Origin: Actinomyces succiniciruminis
GTDB lineage: Bacteria > Actinomycetota > Actinomycetes > Actinomycetales > Actinomycetaceae
Reading direction: 5' to 3'
Length of the DNA: 64,000 bases
Assembly (NCBI RefSeq): GCF_900002405.1
Contig: NZ_LK995535.1
Coordinates: forward strand, 11,056-75,055
Shown: in pieces, positions 44,983-55,149 of the stretch
Numbering within the stretch: position 1 is the first letter of the stretch
How the letters are laid out: each line of letters starts with the position of its first letter
Notes under the pieces: model-generated
Database searches by the model: none
The model's input: only the letters and a program-made list of their open reading frames with translations
Told to the model about the DNA's origin: nothing
Program-made: the position numbers and the translations under genes

Positions 44983-45930
44983 ATGAACAACTCAATAGAC
45001 CGAACCGCGACACCCGAAGCTAGAATCAGCCTCCTTAACTCACTAGGCACAAGTGGCATAGGTGAGAACAGAGACCTATTCAAGCACGAAATCGAATTTC
45101 AAAGAATAATAACAAACTCTAATACTTCCATCTTCAGGCCACTTCAACTGTCCTGCGATACTCTGACAGAGTTTCCAAACCTTCAGGTTGCATACATAAT
45201 CGACGCATTTGATCTACTCCCCACTCGGCCTGATCTCGCGTTTGATTCAATGTGGAAGGCGCTAGAAGCAGGTATCCACGACGACAATAACACTAACGAC
45301 CCTAACATGGTCGTCGAACTAAACAAACTCGCAGACACACTCCCGACAGAAACAAGTCAACTACTATGGAAATCGACGCCCGGATTAGCGAAAGTAAAAC
45401 TCATGCGACGCATCATGGAGCCCAAGGCGGAAGCCCCAACAGGATCCTGGGACAATGGCAAGCTCTTTACCTGGCAAAAGGACCCAAAGCGGAAAGCCCT
45501 AATCTCCGATATTCAAAAAGAGCTCACTCGAATGGAACAAGAACTGTCAACAAAAGCCATCAGTAAAACCGAGATACGGCGACAGCTCGGCATGTTTCTC
45601 GCCAATACCATGCTTCAAGGGAAGCTTAGTACGCCCACGGCAGATAAACCAATTCCCGGTAACCTCAGCAGCGTTATATTACTGCTGTTTTTGTACGGAA
45701 TGCGGAACGACCGCACTCACGCAAACAGCACGCCCGCTTTTCTTAAACAGAACGCAGTCCTTCGCGACTACGCCTACCATTACTACTGCGTGGTCGCTGT
45801 ATATGCGATTCTCATGACCGTTCGAGCAACAAAACTCAACGGCCCAAATCTCACATCCGGCAACGTCAGAAAGAATGCAGCCGAGAACCTCCGTATCGCA
45901 GAAGCCCTCTTTGGTGACGCCTGGCAATAG
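44983..45930 (+). CDS. Unrecognised protein with a HEPN-type RNxxxH motif, probably transferred
   Basis: I do not recognise the 315-aa protein as a named family. It is soluble and mostly helical, with a charged middle (residues 160-200). Near the C-terminus it has a hydrophobic helix ending VILLLFLYGMRNDRTHANS. R241-N242-x3-H246 matches the catalytic R-[ND]-x3-H signature of HEPN RNases found in toxins and phage-defence proteins, placed as usual at the end of a helix. Codons are far more A/T-rich than all neighbours (roughly half G+C by eye). AAAGGA lies nine bases before the ATG, and a terminator overlaps the stop codon. The function (RNase, toxin or defence) is inference only. Confidence 0.7.
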   Translation: MNNSIDRTATPEARISLLNSLGTSGIGENRDLFKHEIEFQRIITNSNTSIFRPLQLSCDTLTEFPNLQVAYIIDAFDLLPTRPDLAFDSMWKALEAGIHDDNNTNDPNMVVELNKLADTLPTETSQLLWKSTPGLAKVKLMRRIMEPKAEAPTGSWDNGKLFTWQKDPKRKALISDIQKELTRMEQELSTKAISKTEIRRQLGMFLANTMLQGKLSTPTADKPIPGNLSSVILLLFLYGMRNDRTHANSTPAFLKQNAVLRDYAYHYYCVVAVYAILMTVRATKLNGPNLTSGNVRKNAAENLRIAEALFGDAWQ

Positions 45931-45951
45931 GCGACATAGGTCGCCGTTTCT
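45930..45951 (+). terminator. Terminator overlapping the HEPN-like gene stop codon
   Basis: GGCGAC-ATAG-GTCGCC hairpin (45930-45945) followed by GTTTCT. The stem starts on the last base of the TAG stop. The remaining AT-rich stretch to 46098 holds no recognisable gene. Confidence 0.65.
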
Positions 45952-46098
45952 AGCGGCAATCTGCACATTCTTCTCCGGCAAGAGTATACGGCCGACCACT
46001 TACAAGCATACGAGCGTGAACCCTATTACTCAGCCATCAGAATCAGGGCCGCACGCAATGAAAGAATCGCCCATACCCTGGTGTAACCGTTTCTTCGA

Positions 46099-48612
46099 TC
46101 ACTCATTCGCGTCCCTGCACGAATAATTCACCAGGCCCCGGGCCTGCAGGTACGCGACCAGGCGCGGGCGCGCCAGGTACACCGCCTCAATGCCGGCCAC
46201 GGCGGCAGCGGACACGATCAGCACGACCCACCAGGTGCCCGCCGCGGGCCAGGCCAGCAGGAAGAAGTCACGCACCGCGGGCACGAACACACCCAGCACC
46301 GCGATCCCGGCCATCGCCGCCACCAGGCCGAGCCGCCAGCCCAGCAGCGGCCGGGCCGTCAAGGTGAGCAGCCACAGTCCGGCGCAGACCAGCACCAGGG
46401 TGGCGCCGGTAGTCACCTGCGCCTGCTCCGCCCCGGAGGCCACCAGCCAGGTGCGGGCCGCCAGCGTGGCGCAGCCGGCCACCAGCCCGGCCGGCACCGC
46501 CAGGGTCAGCACCCGCCCCAGGAAGCCCGCCCGGTAGCGGCGGGAGTTGGGCGCCAGCGCGAGGATGAAGGCGGGGATGCCGATGGTCAGGGACGACACG
46601 ATGGTCAGCTGCCGCGGCAGGAACGGGTAGGCGATGGCGGTCAGGGACACCACCACGGCGATCAGCGAGGCGTAGACCGTCTTGGCCAGGAACAGGGAGG
46701 CGATGCGCTCGGTGTTGGCCATGACCCGCCGCCCCTGCGCCACCACGCCCGGCAGGGCGGAGAACTCCCCCTTCAGCAGCACCAGGCGGGCGACCGCCTT
46801 GGTGGCGGGCGCCCCGTTGCCCATGGCGATGCCCAGGTCGGCGTCTTTCAGAGCCAGGGCGTCGTTGACGCCGTCGCCGGTCATGGCCACCACCCGGCCC
46901 CGCGACTTGAGCGCCCGCACGAAGGCGCGCTTCTGCTCGGGAGTCACCCGCCCCAGCACGCTCGCACCCTCCAGGGCGTCGGCCAGGCGCTCGGCCTCCG
47001 GGCCGTCCGGGTCCGGCTCCTGCGACAGGGTGCGGGCGTCGACGGCGACCGGCGCCCCGCCGTCCGGGCCGGTTACGCCCGCCCGACGGGCGACGGCGGC
47101 CACGGTGTCCGGGTTGTCCCCGGAGATCACCTTCACCTCCACGCCCTGCTGCCGGAAGTAGTCGAGGGTCCGGGCGGCGTCGGGGCGGATCTCCTCGGCC
47201 AGCACCGCCAGCGCCGCCGGCTCCAGTCCGCCGGGCAGCAGGTGGTCCTCGGCGTCCTCGCCGCAGGGCTCGCTCGCGCGCGCCAGCGCCACCACCCGGG
47301 CGCCGTCGGCGGCGCGCTCACGCGCCCGCGCCAGCACGACGTCGGCCCCCGGGGCGGAAGCCAGGATGATCTCGGGGGCGCCGAGCACCCAGGTGACGGC
47401 GTCGTAGCGGACCGCCGACCACTTGCGCCGTGAGGAGAAGGGTACGGCCGCCTCCACCGTGCGGGCTCGGGCCGCGGCGGCCCGCTCCCCCAGGTACCGC
47501 TCCTCGGCCAGGCCGCGGGCAATGGCGACGGCGGTGGCGTTGGGATCCTCGCCGTCGCTGAGGGCGGCCAGGGCCTCCAGGACCCCCCGGCCCGGGGCGC
47601 CGCCGTCGGGGGCGGTGACCTCCTCCAGGCGGATGGATCCGGTGGTGATGGTGCCGGTCTTGTCCAGGCACAGGGTGTCCACGCGGGCCAGTACCTCGAC
47701 CGCGGGCAGCTCCTGCACCAGCACGTTGCGGCGGGCCAGGGCCAGGGAGGCCGTGGCGAAGTTGACGGAGGTGAGCAGCACCAGTCCCTGCGGCACCATG
47801 CCGACCACGCCCGCGATGCCCGCCACCAGTGCCGCCTGCCACTGCCCGGAGGTGAGCGCCTGCGCCACGCCGCCGTTCTGCCGCAACTGCGACCAGAACA
47901 GCAGCAGGGCGACGGGCACGATCACCCAGGAGATCCAGCGCAGCACCCGGTTGGTGCCCTCCTGCAGTTCGGAGGTGACCACCGAGTAGCGGCGCGCCTC
48001 CCGGGCCAGCCGGTGGGCGTAGGCGTCGGCGCCGACCGCCGTCGTCCGCACCAGAGCCGTGCCGGCGGTGACGGTGGTACCGGACATGACCCGGTCCCCC
48101 GGACCGGGACGGACGGAGGCGGACTCGCCGGTGAGAATGGACTCGTCCAGCTCCAGGTTGTCACTGGCCAGTACAATGGCGTCCGCGGGCACCTGCTCGC
48201 CGCTGCGCAGCCGCAGCACGTCGTCGAGCACCACCTCCGCCACCTCCACGTCCTGCTCGACGCCGTCACGCAGAACATGCGCGCGGGGGGCATCCAGCAC
48301 CGACAGGCGGTCCAGGGCCCGCTTGGCGCGCACCTCCGCAATGGTGCCGGTGGCCGTGTTCAGCAGCAGCACGAAGCCGAACAGGGCGTCCTTCCAGGAG
48401 CCGAACAGGAGGATCAGCACCAGGGCCGTGCCCAGGATCGCGTTGAACACCGTGAAGACATTGGCGCGCAGGATCGCGACGGCCGAACGCGAGGTCGTGT
48501 CCCGGTAGGCGTTGGTCTGCCCCGCCGCTACGCGCTGGGCGACCTCCCGGCTCGTCAGCCCGGTCGTATCCGCGGCCTCTGCGGGCACGGTAGCGGTGGA
48601 TGTCGGGTTCAC
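46099..48612 (-). CDS. P-type cation ATPase, CtpE-like (probable Ca2+ transport)
   Basis: The 837-aa pump has the actuator loop TGESASV, the phosphorylation site D317 in LCLDKTGTITTG, MTGDGVNDALALKDADLGIAMGNGAPATK, and about ten hydrophobic helices. The transmembrane motif GMVPQGLVLLTSVNFA is typical of CtpE, which in mycobacteria is a Ca2+ uptake ATPase. Heavy-metal-binding domains are absent. The last codons (NYSCRDANE) are A/T-rich and lie inside the foreign island, so the C-terminus may have been replaced. A CATGCT box lies six bases before the GTG start. Confidence 0.88.
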   Translation of the reverse strand: MNPTSTATVPAEAADTTGLTSREVAQRVAAGQTNAYRDTTSRSAVAILRANVFTVFNAILGTALVLILLFGSWKDALFGFVLLLNTATGTIAEVRAKRALDRLSVLDAPRAHVLRDGVEQDVEVAEVVLDDVLRLRSGEQVPADAIVLASDNLELDESILTGESASVRPGPGDRVMSGTTVTAGTALVRTTAVGADAYAHRLAREARRYSVVTSELQEGTNRVLRWISWVIVPVALLLFWSQLRQNGGVAQALTSGQWQAALVAGIAGVVGMVPQGLVLLTSVNFATASLALARRNVLVQELPAVEVLARVDTLCLDKTGTITTGSIRLEEVTAPDGGAPGRGVLEALAALSDGEDPNATAVAIARGLAEERYLGERAAAARARTVEAAVPFSSRRKWSAVRYDAVTWVLGAPEIILASAPGADVVLARARERAADGARVVALARASEPCGEDAEDHLLPGGLEPAALAVLAEEIRPDAARTLDYFRQQGVEVKVISGDNPDTVAAVARRAGVTGPDGGAPVAVDARTLSQEPDPDGPEAERLADALEGASVLGRVTPEQKRAFVRALKSRGRVVAMTGDGVNDALALKDADLGIAMGNGAPATKAVARLVLLKGEFSALPGVVAQGRRVMANTERIASLFLAKTVYASLIAVVVSLTAIAYPFLPRQLTIVSSLTIGIPAFILALAPNSRRYRAGFLGRVLTLAVPAGLVAGCATLAARTWLVASGAEQAQVTTGATLVLVCAGLWLLTLTARPLLGWRLGLVAAMAGIAVLGVFVPAVRDFFLLAWPAAGTWWVVLIVSAAAVAGIEAVYLARPRLVAYLQARGLVNYSCRDANE

Positions 48613-48672
48613 GGGGTCAGCATGTACTTTCCAGCCCGGAAATACCTGAGAAGCTCTCAGCGTGTCCGCGGC

Positions 48673-49740
48673 TCAGGCACCGGACTGTGCCGTGACGGCG
48701 CCCTCGGATTCGCCGATGGCGTTGCTGCTGCCCGCGGCCTCCCGTGCGGCCCGGCGGGCCCGGTGCCGGGAGACGAGCACGGAGGCGGCCACGGTGATCA
48801 GGATGACCACCACGATGAAGCCGAGCGAGGCGCCGATGTCCGGCTCGGGGACGACCTCCCAGGGCTCGCCACCGTTGATGAAGGGCACCTCGTTGGTGTG
48901 CAGGGCGTGGTTGACCAGCTTGAAGCCGATGAAGGCCAGGATGGCGGCCAGTCCGTAGTGCAGGAAGATCAGCCGGTCCAGCAGCCCGTCGATCAGGAAG
49001 TACAGCTGCCGCAGGCCCAGCAGGGAGAAGGCGTTCGCGGCGAAGACCAGGTAGGGCTCCTTGGTCAGCGAGTAGATCGCCGGAATGGAGTCGACGGCGA
49101 ACATGACGTCGGCGGTGCCGATGGCGATCACGCACAGCAGCATGGGGGTGATCATGGTGCGTCCGGCGTGGCGGTGAATGAGCTTGCCGCCGACGAATCC
49201 GTCGGTCATGGGCACGACCTTCGCCACCATGCGCACAAAGCCGGTGGGGTGGTACTCCTCATCCTGGTGCGCGTCGGGCTCCTCCAGGCCCTCACGGGCC
49301 TGGGAGAAGGCGGTCCACAGCAGCCAGGCGCCGAACAGGTAGAAGATCCAGGAGAAGTTCTCAATCAGCGCGGCACCGGCCATGATGAAGGCGAAGCGCA
49401 GCACCAGGGAGATGATGATGCCGGCCAGCAGCACCTCCTGCTGGTACTTCCGGGGCACCCGGAAGGCGGAGATCATGATGACGAACACGAAGAGGTTGTC
49501 GATGCTCAGCGCCTTCTCGGTGATGTACCCGGCGAAGTACTCCTGGCCGTAAGTGCCGCCCCAAATCGCCCAGACGATCCCGCCGAAGACGACGGCCATG
49601 GCGATATAGCCGATCGACCACTGGGCCGCCTCTTTGAGCGTGGGCTCGTGCGGGGTGCGGACGTGACCGACGATGTCGATCGTGATCATCGTGATGATGA
49701 TGGCGGCCAGGGCGAGCCAGCCGAGGGCGTGGACATCCAC
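48673..49740 (-). CDS. TerC-family membrane protein (probable Mn2+ exporter)
   Basis: The 355-aa protein has about nine hydrophobic helices and the TerC signatures YITEKALSIDNLFVFVIMISAF, GIIISLVLRFAFIMAGAALIENFSWIFYLFGAWLLWTA, ADVMFAVDSIPAIYSLTKEPYLVFAANAFSLLGLRQLYFLIDGLL and FIGFKLVNHAL. Acidic residues in these helices are suited to metal binding. The yybP-ykoY riboswitch just upstream ties expression to manganese, supporting a Mn2+ efflux role rather than tellurite resistance. Confidence 0.93.
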   Translation of the reverse strand: MDVHALGWLALAAIIITMITIDIVGHVRTPHEPTLKEAAQWSIGYIAMAVVFGGIVWAIWGGTYGQEYFAGYITEKALSIDNLFVFVIMISAFRVPRKYQQEVLLAGIIISLVLRFAFIMAGAALIENFSWIFYLFGAWLLWTAFSQAREGLEEPDAHQDEEYHPTGFVRMVAKVVPMTDGFVGGKLIHRHAGRTMITPMLLCVIAIGTADVMFAVDSIPAIYSLTKEPYLVFAANAFSLLGLRQLYFLIDGLLDRLIFLHYGLAAILAFIGFKLVNHALHTNEVPFINGGEPWEVVPEPDIGASLGFIVVVILITVAASVLVSRHRARRAAREAAGSSNAIGESEGAVTAQSGA

Positions 49741-49746
49741 TGCATG

Positions 49747-49912
49747 TACCTCCGGTACGGTGCTGGTACCGGAGGTCTCCCCCCGCCAGGGGCGCGACTG
49801 CGTGCCGCGCCTGCTGGCCTGCGACGCCGGGGGCCGGGGCTGCCGCGGTGCGGTTGCCGTCCGGTCCGCCGTGATGACGACGTCGCCGTTGCTGGGAGTA
49901 CTCCCCTCCGTA
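49747..49912 (-). ncRNA. yybP-ykoY manganese riboswitch upstream of terC
   Basis: On the minus strand the 5' part reads GGAGGGGAGTACTCCC and the 3' part CGGGGGGAGACCTCCGGTACC. These carry the two conserved internal-loop strands (GGGGAGTA and GGGAGACC) of the yybP-ykoY class, joined by GC-rich stems. A final hairpin (49747-49776) lies just before the terC start and could hold its ribosome-binding site. A TAGACT -10 box is at 49928-49933. This RNA class binds Mn2+ and turns on exporters such as TerC-like proteins. Confidence 0.85.
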
Positions 49913-49927
49913 TGGGCTTATGGGCCG

Positions 49928-49933
49928 AGTCTA
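49928..49933 (-). promoter_or_regulatory. -10 box of the terC riboswitch transcript
   Basis: TAGACT on the minus strand, about 16 bases before the riboswitch 5' stem. Confidence 0.5.
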
Positions 49934-50053
49934 TCGCCGCGGGGTGCCGGACCCGCCACCCCCGCGCGGCCGGAAACGGTGTGTGTTTGCCGACGTCGAC
50001 GACGCCGCGACCCGCTGCGCAGCACGCCCGGGCGCGGCGGACGCACCGCCGCA

Positions 50054-52150
<2,097 letters not shown>

Positions 52151-52156
52151 GGCCCA

Positions 52157-52162
52157 AGGCTA
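52157..52162 (-). promoter_or_regulatory. -10 box of uvrB (leaderless)
   Basis: TAGCCT, six bases (TGGGCC) before the ATG at 52150. Confidence 0.65.
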
Positions 52163-52207
52163 CGCGGCGCAGAACATGACCGTGAGGGCGCGGGGCACTA
52201 CGGGCCG

Positions 52208-52870
52208 CTAGTCCGCTGCGGGCGCAAGCCGACCGATCCACAACGCATCGACCGCGTCGGCCAGCTGCCCCCGGGTGCCGGAGTTCGACAGTACGACGTC
52301 GGCGACGGCGCGGCGCTCGGCGTCGGAGGCCTGGACCGCGATCCGGGCCAGGGCCTGCTCACGGCTCAGGCCGCGCTGCATGAGTCGAGCCAGCCGGGTC
52401 TCCAGCTCGGCCTCCACCACGACGACGACGTCGAACAGGTCCTGCATCTGCTCCTCCACCAGGAGGGGCACGTCGTAGACGGCCACCTGCCCGGCAGGGA
52501 CCGCTTCCAACCGAGCCCACGCCTGCTCGGCGATGCGTGGCAGCAGAATCTCCTCCAGCCGGGCGCGCCGCACCGGGTCTGCAAAGACGATCCGCCCCAG
52601 CGCGGCCCGGTCCAGGGCGCCGTCGGAGGCCAGAAGCTGTCGGCCGAATTCGGCGGCGATCTCGGCCAGCCCCTGGGTGCCGGGCGCGACCACTTCCCGT
52701 GAGACGGCGTCGGCGTCCACAACCACTGCGCCGTGCTCGGCCAGCAGCCGGGCGACCTCCGACTTGCCCGCGCCGATGCCACCGGTGAGCCCGACGTACA
52801 GGGCGCGGCCTTCGGGGCTGTGCGCGGGCAGGCGGCGCGGGCGGTGGGCGGCGTGCGAGGCGTTAGTCAT
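52208..52870 (-). CDS. coaE: Dephospho-CoA kinase
   Basis: The 220-aa P-loop kinase has YVGLTGGIGAGKSEVARLLAEHGAVVVDADAVSREVV, LPRIAEQAWARLE, VAVYDVPLLVEEQMQDLFDVVVVVEA and VLSNSGTRGQLADAVDALW. It phosphorylates dephospho-CoA in the last CoA step. The start at 52870 gives family length; the 51-residue upstream extension is not conserved. A CATGAT box lies six bases before the ATG. It stands between gdx and uvrB. Confidence 0.95.
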   Translation of the reverse strand: MTNASHAAHRPRRLPAHSPEGRALYVGLTGGIGAGKSEVARLLAEHGAVVVDADAVSREVVAPGTQGLAEIAAEFGRQLLASDGALDRAALGRIVFADPVRRARLEEILLPRIAEQAWARLEAVPAGQVAVYDVPLLVEEQMQDLFDVVVVVEAELETRLARLMQRGLSREQALARIAVQASDAERRAVADVVLSNSGTRGQLADAVDALWIGRLAPAAD

Positions 52871-52887
52871 GGCACCATCATGCCCGC

Positions 52888-53205
52888 CTAGCCCTCGGTC
52901 AGTTTCAAGCCGGCCACACACGCTACCAGCCCCGTGAGCAGCAATATCCGTACCAGGGACACCGGTTCGGCGCCGGTGGCCATGGCCCACACCGCGGTCG
53001 TGGCGGCCCCCACCGCGGTCCACACCGCGTAGCCGGTACCGACGGGAATCTCACGCAGCGCGTATGCGAGCCCACCCATGGAGGTAAAGCAGGCGGCGAA
53101 GAAGACGAGCGTCGGCACCAGGCGTGTGAGCCCCTCAGAACGGCTCAGCGCGGTTGCCCAGACGGCCTCGAACAGGCCGGAACCGATCAAAATCAGCCAG
53201 GACAT
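52888..53205 (-). CDS. gdx: Guanidinium exporter, small multidrug resistance family
   Basis: The 105-aa protein has four transmembrane helices and the SMR signature: MSWLILIGSGLFEAVWATALSRSEG with the essential membrane Glu (E13), then YALREIPVGTGYAVWTAVGAATTAVWAM. The Gdx/SugE-type features (W in FEAVWA, GLTR, no QacE-specific loop) fit a guanidinium exporter. The start at 53205 removes a non-conserved extension that covers the regulatory RNA. GGAAGGGG lies six bases upstream. The guanidine-II riboswitch just before it strongly supports the substrate. Confidence 0.9.
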   Translation of the reverse strand: MSWLILIGSGLFEAVWATALSRSEGLTRLVPTLVFFAACFTSMGGLAYALREIPVGTGYAVWTAVGAATTAVWAMATGAEPVSLVRILLLTGLVACVAGLKLTEG

Positions 53206-53220
53206 GTATGCCCCTTCCGT

Positions 53221-53264
53221 GGGGCCGTCCCCGAGTGTTACCCATGGGCTCCGGGTCGTCCCGG
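53221..53264 (-). ncRNA. Guanidine-II (mini-ykkC) riboswitch upstream of gdx
   Basis: On the minus strand two short hairpins each have an ACGR tetraloop: CCGGG-ACGA-CCCGG (53251-53264) and GGGG-ACGG-CCCC (53221-53232), separated by 18 bases. Paired ACGR hairpins are the definition of the mini-ykkC class, which binds two guanidinium ions. The second hairpin ends a few bases before the ribosome-binding site of gdx, so ligand binding probably frees translation. Confidence 0.85.
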
Positions 53265-53357
53265 GCAGTGCCAGGTTATCAGCGGTCCAAACAGAGGGAA
53301 GTAATCCAAACAGAGAAAAGCGGTCCAAACGCGCCACACACCGAACCGGTCCACACG

Positions 53358-53399
53358 CGATTGGGGCCCGCCCACCGGGTGGTGGACGGGCCCCAATCG
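53358..53399 (-). terminator. Hairpin terminator after rpsA
   Basis: A 19-bp stem with one mismatch (53358-53376 with 53381-53399) and a GGGT loop, 54 bases past the rpsA stop. No U-tract. Confidence 0.7.
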
Positions 53400-53452
53400 T
53401 GGTTGCTCATCGGGCGCGAGGGCCGAGACGAGTGCCGCCTGTGCGGCCGAGG

Positions 53453-54904
53453 TCAGTTACCGGTCAGCTTCTCACGCAGCGCGGCGAGCGCCTCGTCGGA
53501 GGCCAGCGTGCCGGTGGCCTCGGGCTGAGCCGAGGAGAAGGAGGTGGCGTCCGCGGGGGCGGCGCTGCCGTCCTCCTGGTCCTCCTCCAGGGCGCGCGCA
53601 ACCTGGGCCTTGTGGGCCTCCCACCGGGCCTGCGCGGCCGCGTACTCGGCCTCCCAGGCCTCGCGCTGCGCCTCGTAGCCCTCGAGCCACTCGTTGGTCT
53701 CCGGGTCGAAGCCCTCGGGGTACTTGTAGTTGCCGTTCTCGTCGTACTCGGCGGCCATACCGTACAGCGACGGGTCGAAGTCGTCGGAGTTCGGGTCGAC
53801 GCCGTCGTTGGCCTGCTTGAGCGACAGGGAGATGCGGCGGCGGTCCAGGTCGATGTCGATGACCTTGACGAAGACCTCGTCGCCGACCTTGACGACCTGC
53901 TCGGGCACCTCCACGTGGCGCTGAGCCAGCTCGGAGATGTGCACCAGGCCCTCGATGCCGTCCTCGACGCGCACGAACGCGCCGAAGGGGACGAGCTTGG
54001 TGACCTTGCCGGGCACGACCTGGCCGATGGCGTGCGTGCGGGCGAAGGCCTGCCACGGGTCCTCCTGGGTCGCCTTCAGCGACAGGGAGACGCGCTCGCG
54101 GTCGAAGTCGACGTCGAGCACCTCGACGGTGACCTCCTGGCCCACCTCGACGACCTCGGACGGGTGGTCGATGTGCTTCCAGGACAGCTCGGAGACGTGG
54201 ACGAGGCCGTCCACGCCGCCCAGGTCCACGAAGGCGCCGAAGTTGACGATGGAGGAGACCACGCCGGTGCGCACCTGGCCCTTCTGCAGGGTCTGCAGGA
54301 AGTTGGTGCGAACCTCGGACTGGGTCTGCTCCAGCCAGGCGCGGCGGGACAGGACCACGTTGTTGCGGTTCTTGTCCAGCTCGATGATCTTGGCCTCGAG
54401 CTCGCGGCCAACGTAGGGCTGCAGATCGCGCACGCGACGCATCTCCACCAGGGAGGCGGGCAGGAAGCCGCGCAGGCCGACGTCGAGGATGAGGCCGCCC
54501 TTGACGACCTCGATGACGGTGCCGGACACGACGCCGTCCTCCTCCTTGATGCGTTCGATGGTGCCCCAGGCGCGCTCGTACTGGGCGCGCTTCTTGCTCA
54601 GCAGCAGGCGGCCCTCCTTGTCCTCCTTCTGGAGAACCAGGGCCTCGATCTCGTCGCCGACGGAGACAATCTCCTCGGGGTCGACATCGTGCTTGATCGA
54701 CAGTTCGCGAGCGAGGATGACGCCCTCGGTCTTGTAGCCGATGTCAAGCAGGACCTCATCGCGGTCCACCTTGACAACGGTGCCCTCGACGATGTCGCCG
54801 TCATCGAAGTACTTGATGGTCTCGTCGACGGCGGCGAGGATCTCCTCGGTCGAGCCGATGTCGTTGACGGCGACCGGGGCGGGGCTGGGCGTGGTTGTGG
54901 TCAT
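53453..54904 (-). CDS. rpsA: 30S ribosomal protein S1
   Basis: The 483-aa protein has four S1 RNA-binding domains, at about residues 36-105, 123-188, 209-277 and 294-363. The most conserved, third and fourth, read GVVSSIVNFGAFVDLGGVDGLVHVSELSWKHI and GKVTKLVPFGAFVRVEDGIEGLVHISELA. An acidic Ala/Glu-rich C-terminal tail follows. Four domains rather than the six of E. coli is normal for actinobacteria. It recruits mRNA to the 30S subunit. The 245-bp stretch up to polA must hold its promoter but shows no certain -10/-35 pair. Confidence 0.96.
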   Translation of the reverse strand: MTTTTPSPAPVAVNDIGSTEEILAAVDETIKYFDDGDIVEGTVVKVDRDEVLLDIGYKTEGVILARELSIKHDVDPEEIVSVGDEIEALVLQKEDKEGRLLLSKKRAQYERAWGTIERIKEEDGVVSGTVIEVVKGGLILDVGLRGFLPASLVEMRRVRDLQPYVGRELEAKIIELDKNRNNVVLSRRAWLEQTQSEVRTNFLQTLQKGQVRTGVVSSIVNFGAFVDLGGVDGLVHVSELSWKHIDHPSEVVEVGQEVTVEVLDVDFDRERVSLSLKATQEDPWQAFARTHAIGQVVPGKVTKLVPFGAFVRVEDGIEGLVHISELAQRHVEVPEQVVKVGDEVFVKVIDIDLDRRRISLSLKQANDGVDPNSDDFDPSLYGMAAEYDENGNYKYPEGFDPETNEWLEGYEAQREAWEAEYAAAQARWEAHKAQVARALEEDQEDGSAAPADATSFSSAQPEATGTLASDEALAALREKLTGN

Positions 54905-55149
54905 TGAGTGGTTGCTCCGAATATGGACAGAAGGGTCGGGTCAGTAGATTCCACACGTCCCCCGCCGCACGGGCCGGCCCGGACCGGCACCGCACCACGG
55001 TTGGGTGCCGCGAACGGCGCCCAGGGGCGTGCGCGTCAGACCATACCAGCACGTTCCCAATCCGTGACTTGTAGGCGGGTCACAAACCGTGCCCGCATTT
55101 GCGTGGAATACCTCACGCCGTACTCCTGAAACACGCCCACGACGAAGGA

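Noticed and set aside
45952-46126. A small gene after the HEPN-like gene (possible antitoxin, about 36 codons from GTG at 46016)
   Set aside because: No ribosome-binding site, no recognisable domain, and it runs over the 3' end of the P-ATPase gene. Coding potential is not convincing.
48673-49740. Tellurite resistance protein
   Set aside because: The TerC family name suggests it, but no other ter genes are present and the manganese riboswitch points to Mn2+.
53205-53337. N-terminal extension of the SMR exporter to 149 aa
   Set aside because: It would translate through the guanidine-II riboswitch; the SMR fold begins at MSWLILIG with a good ribosome-binding site.
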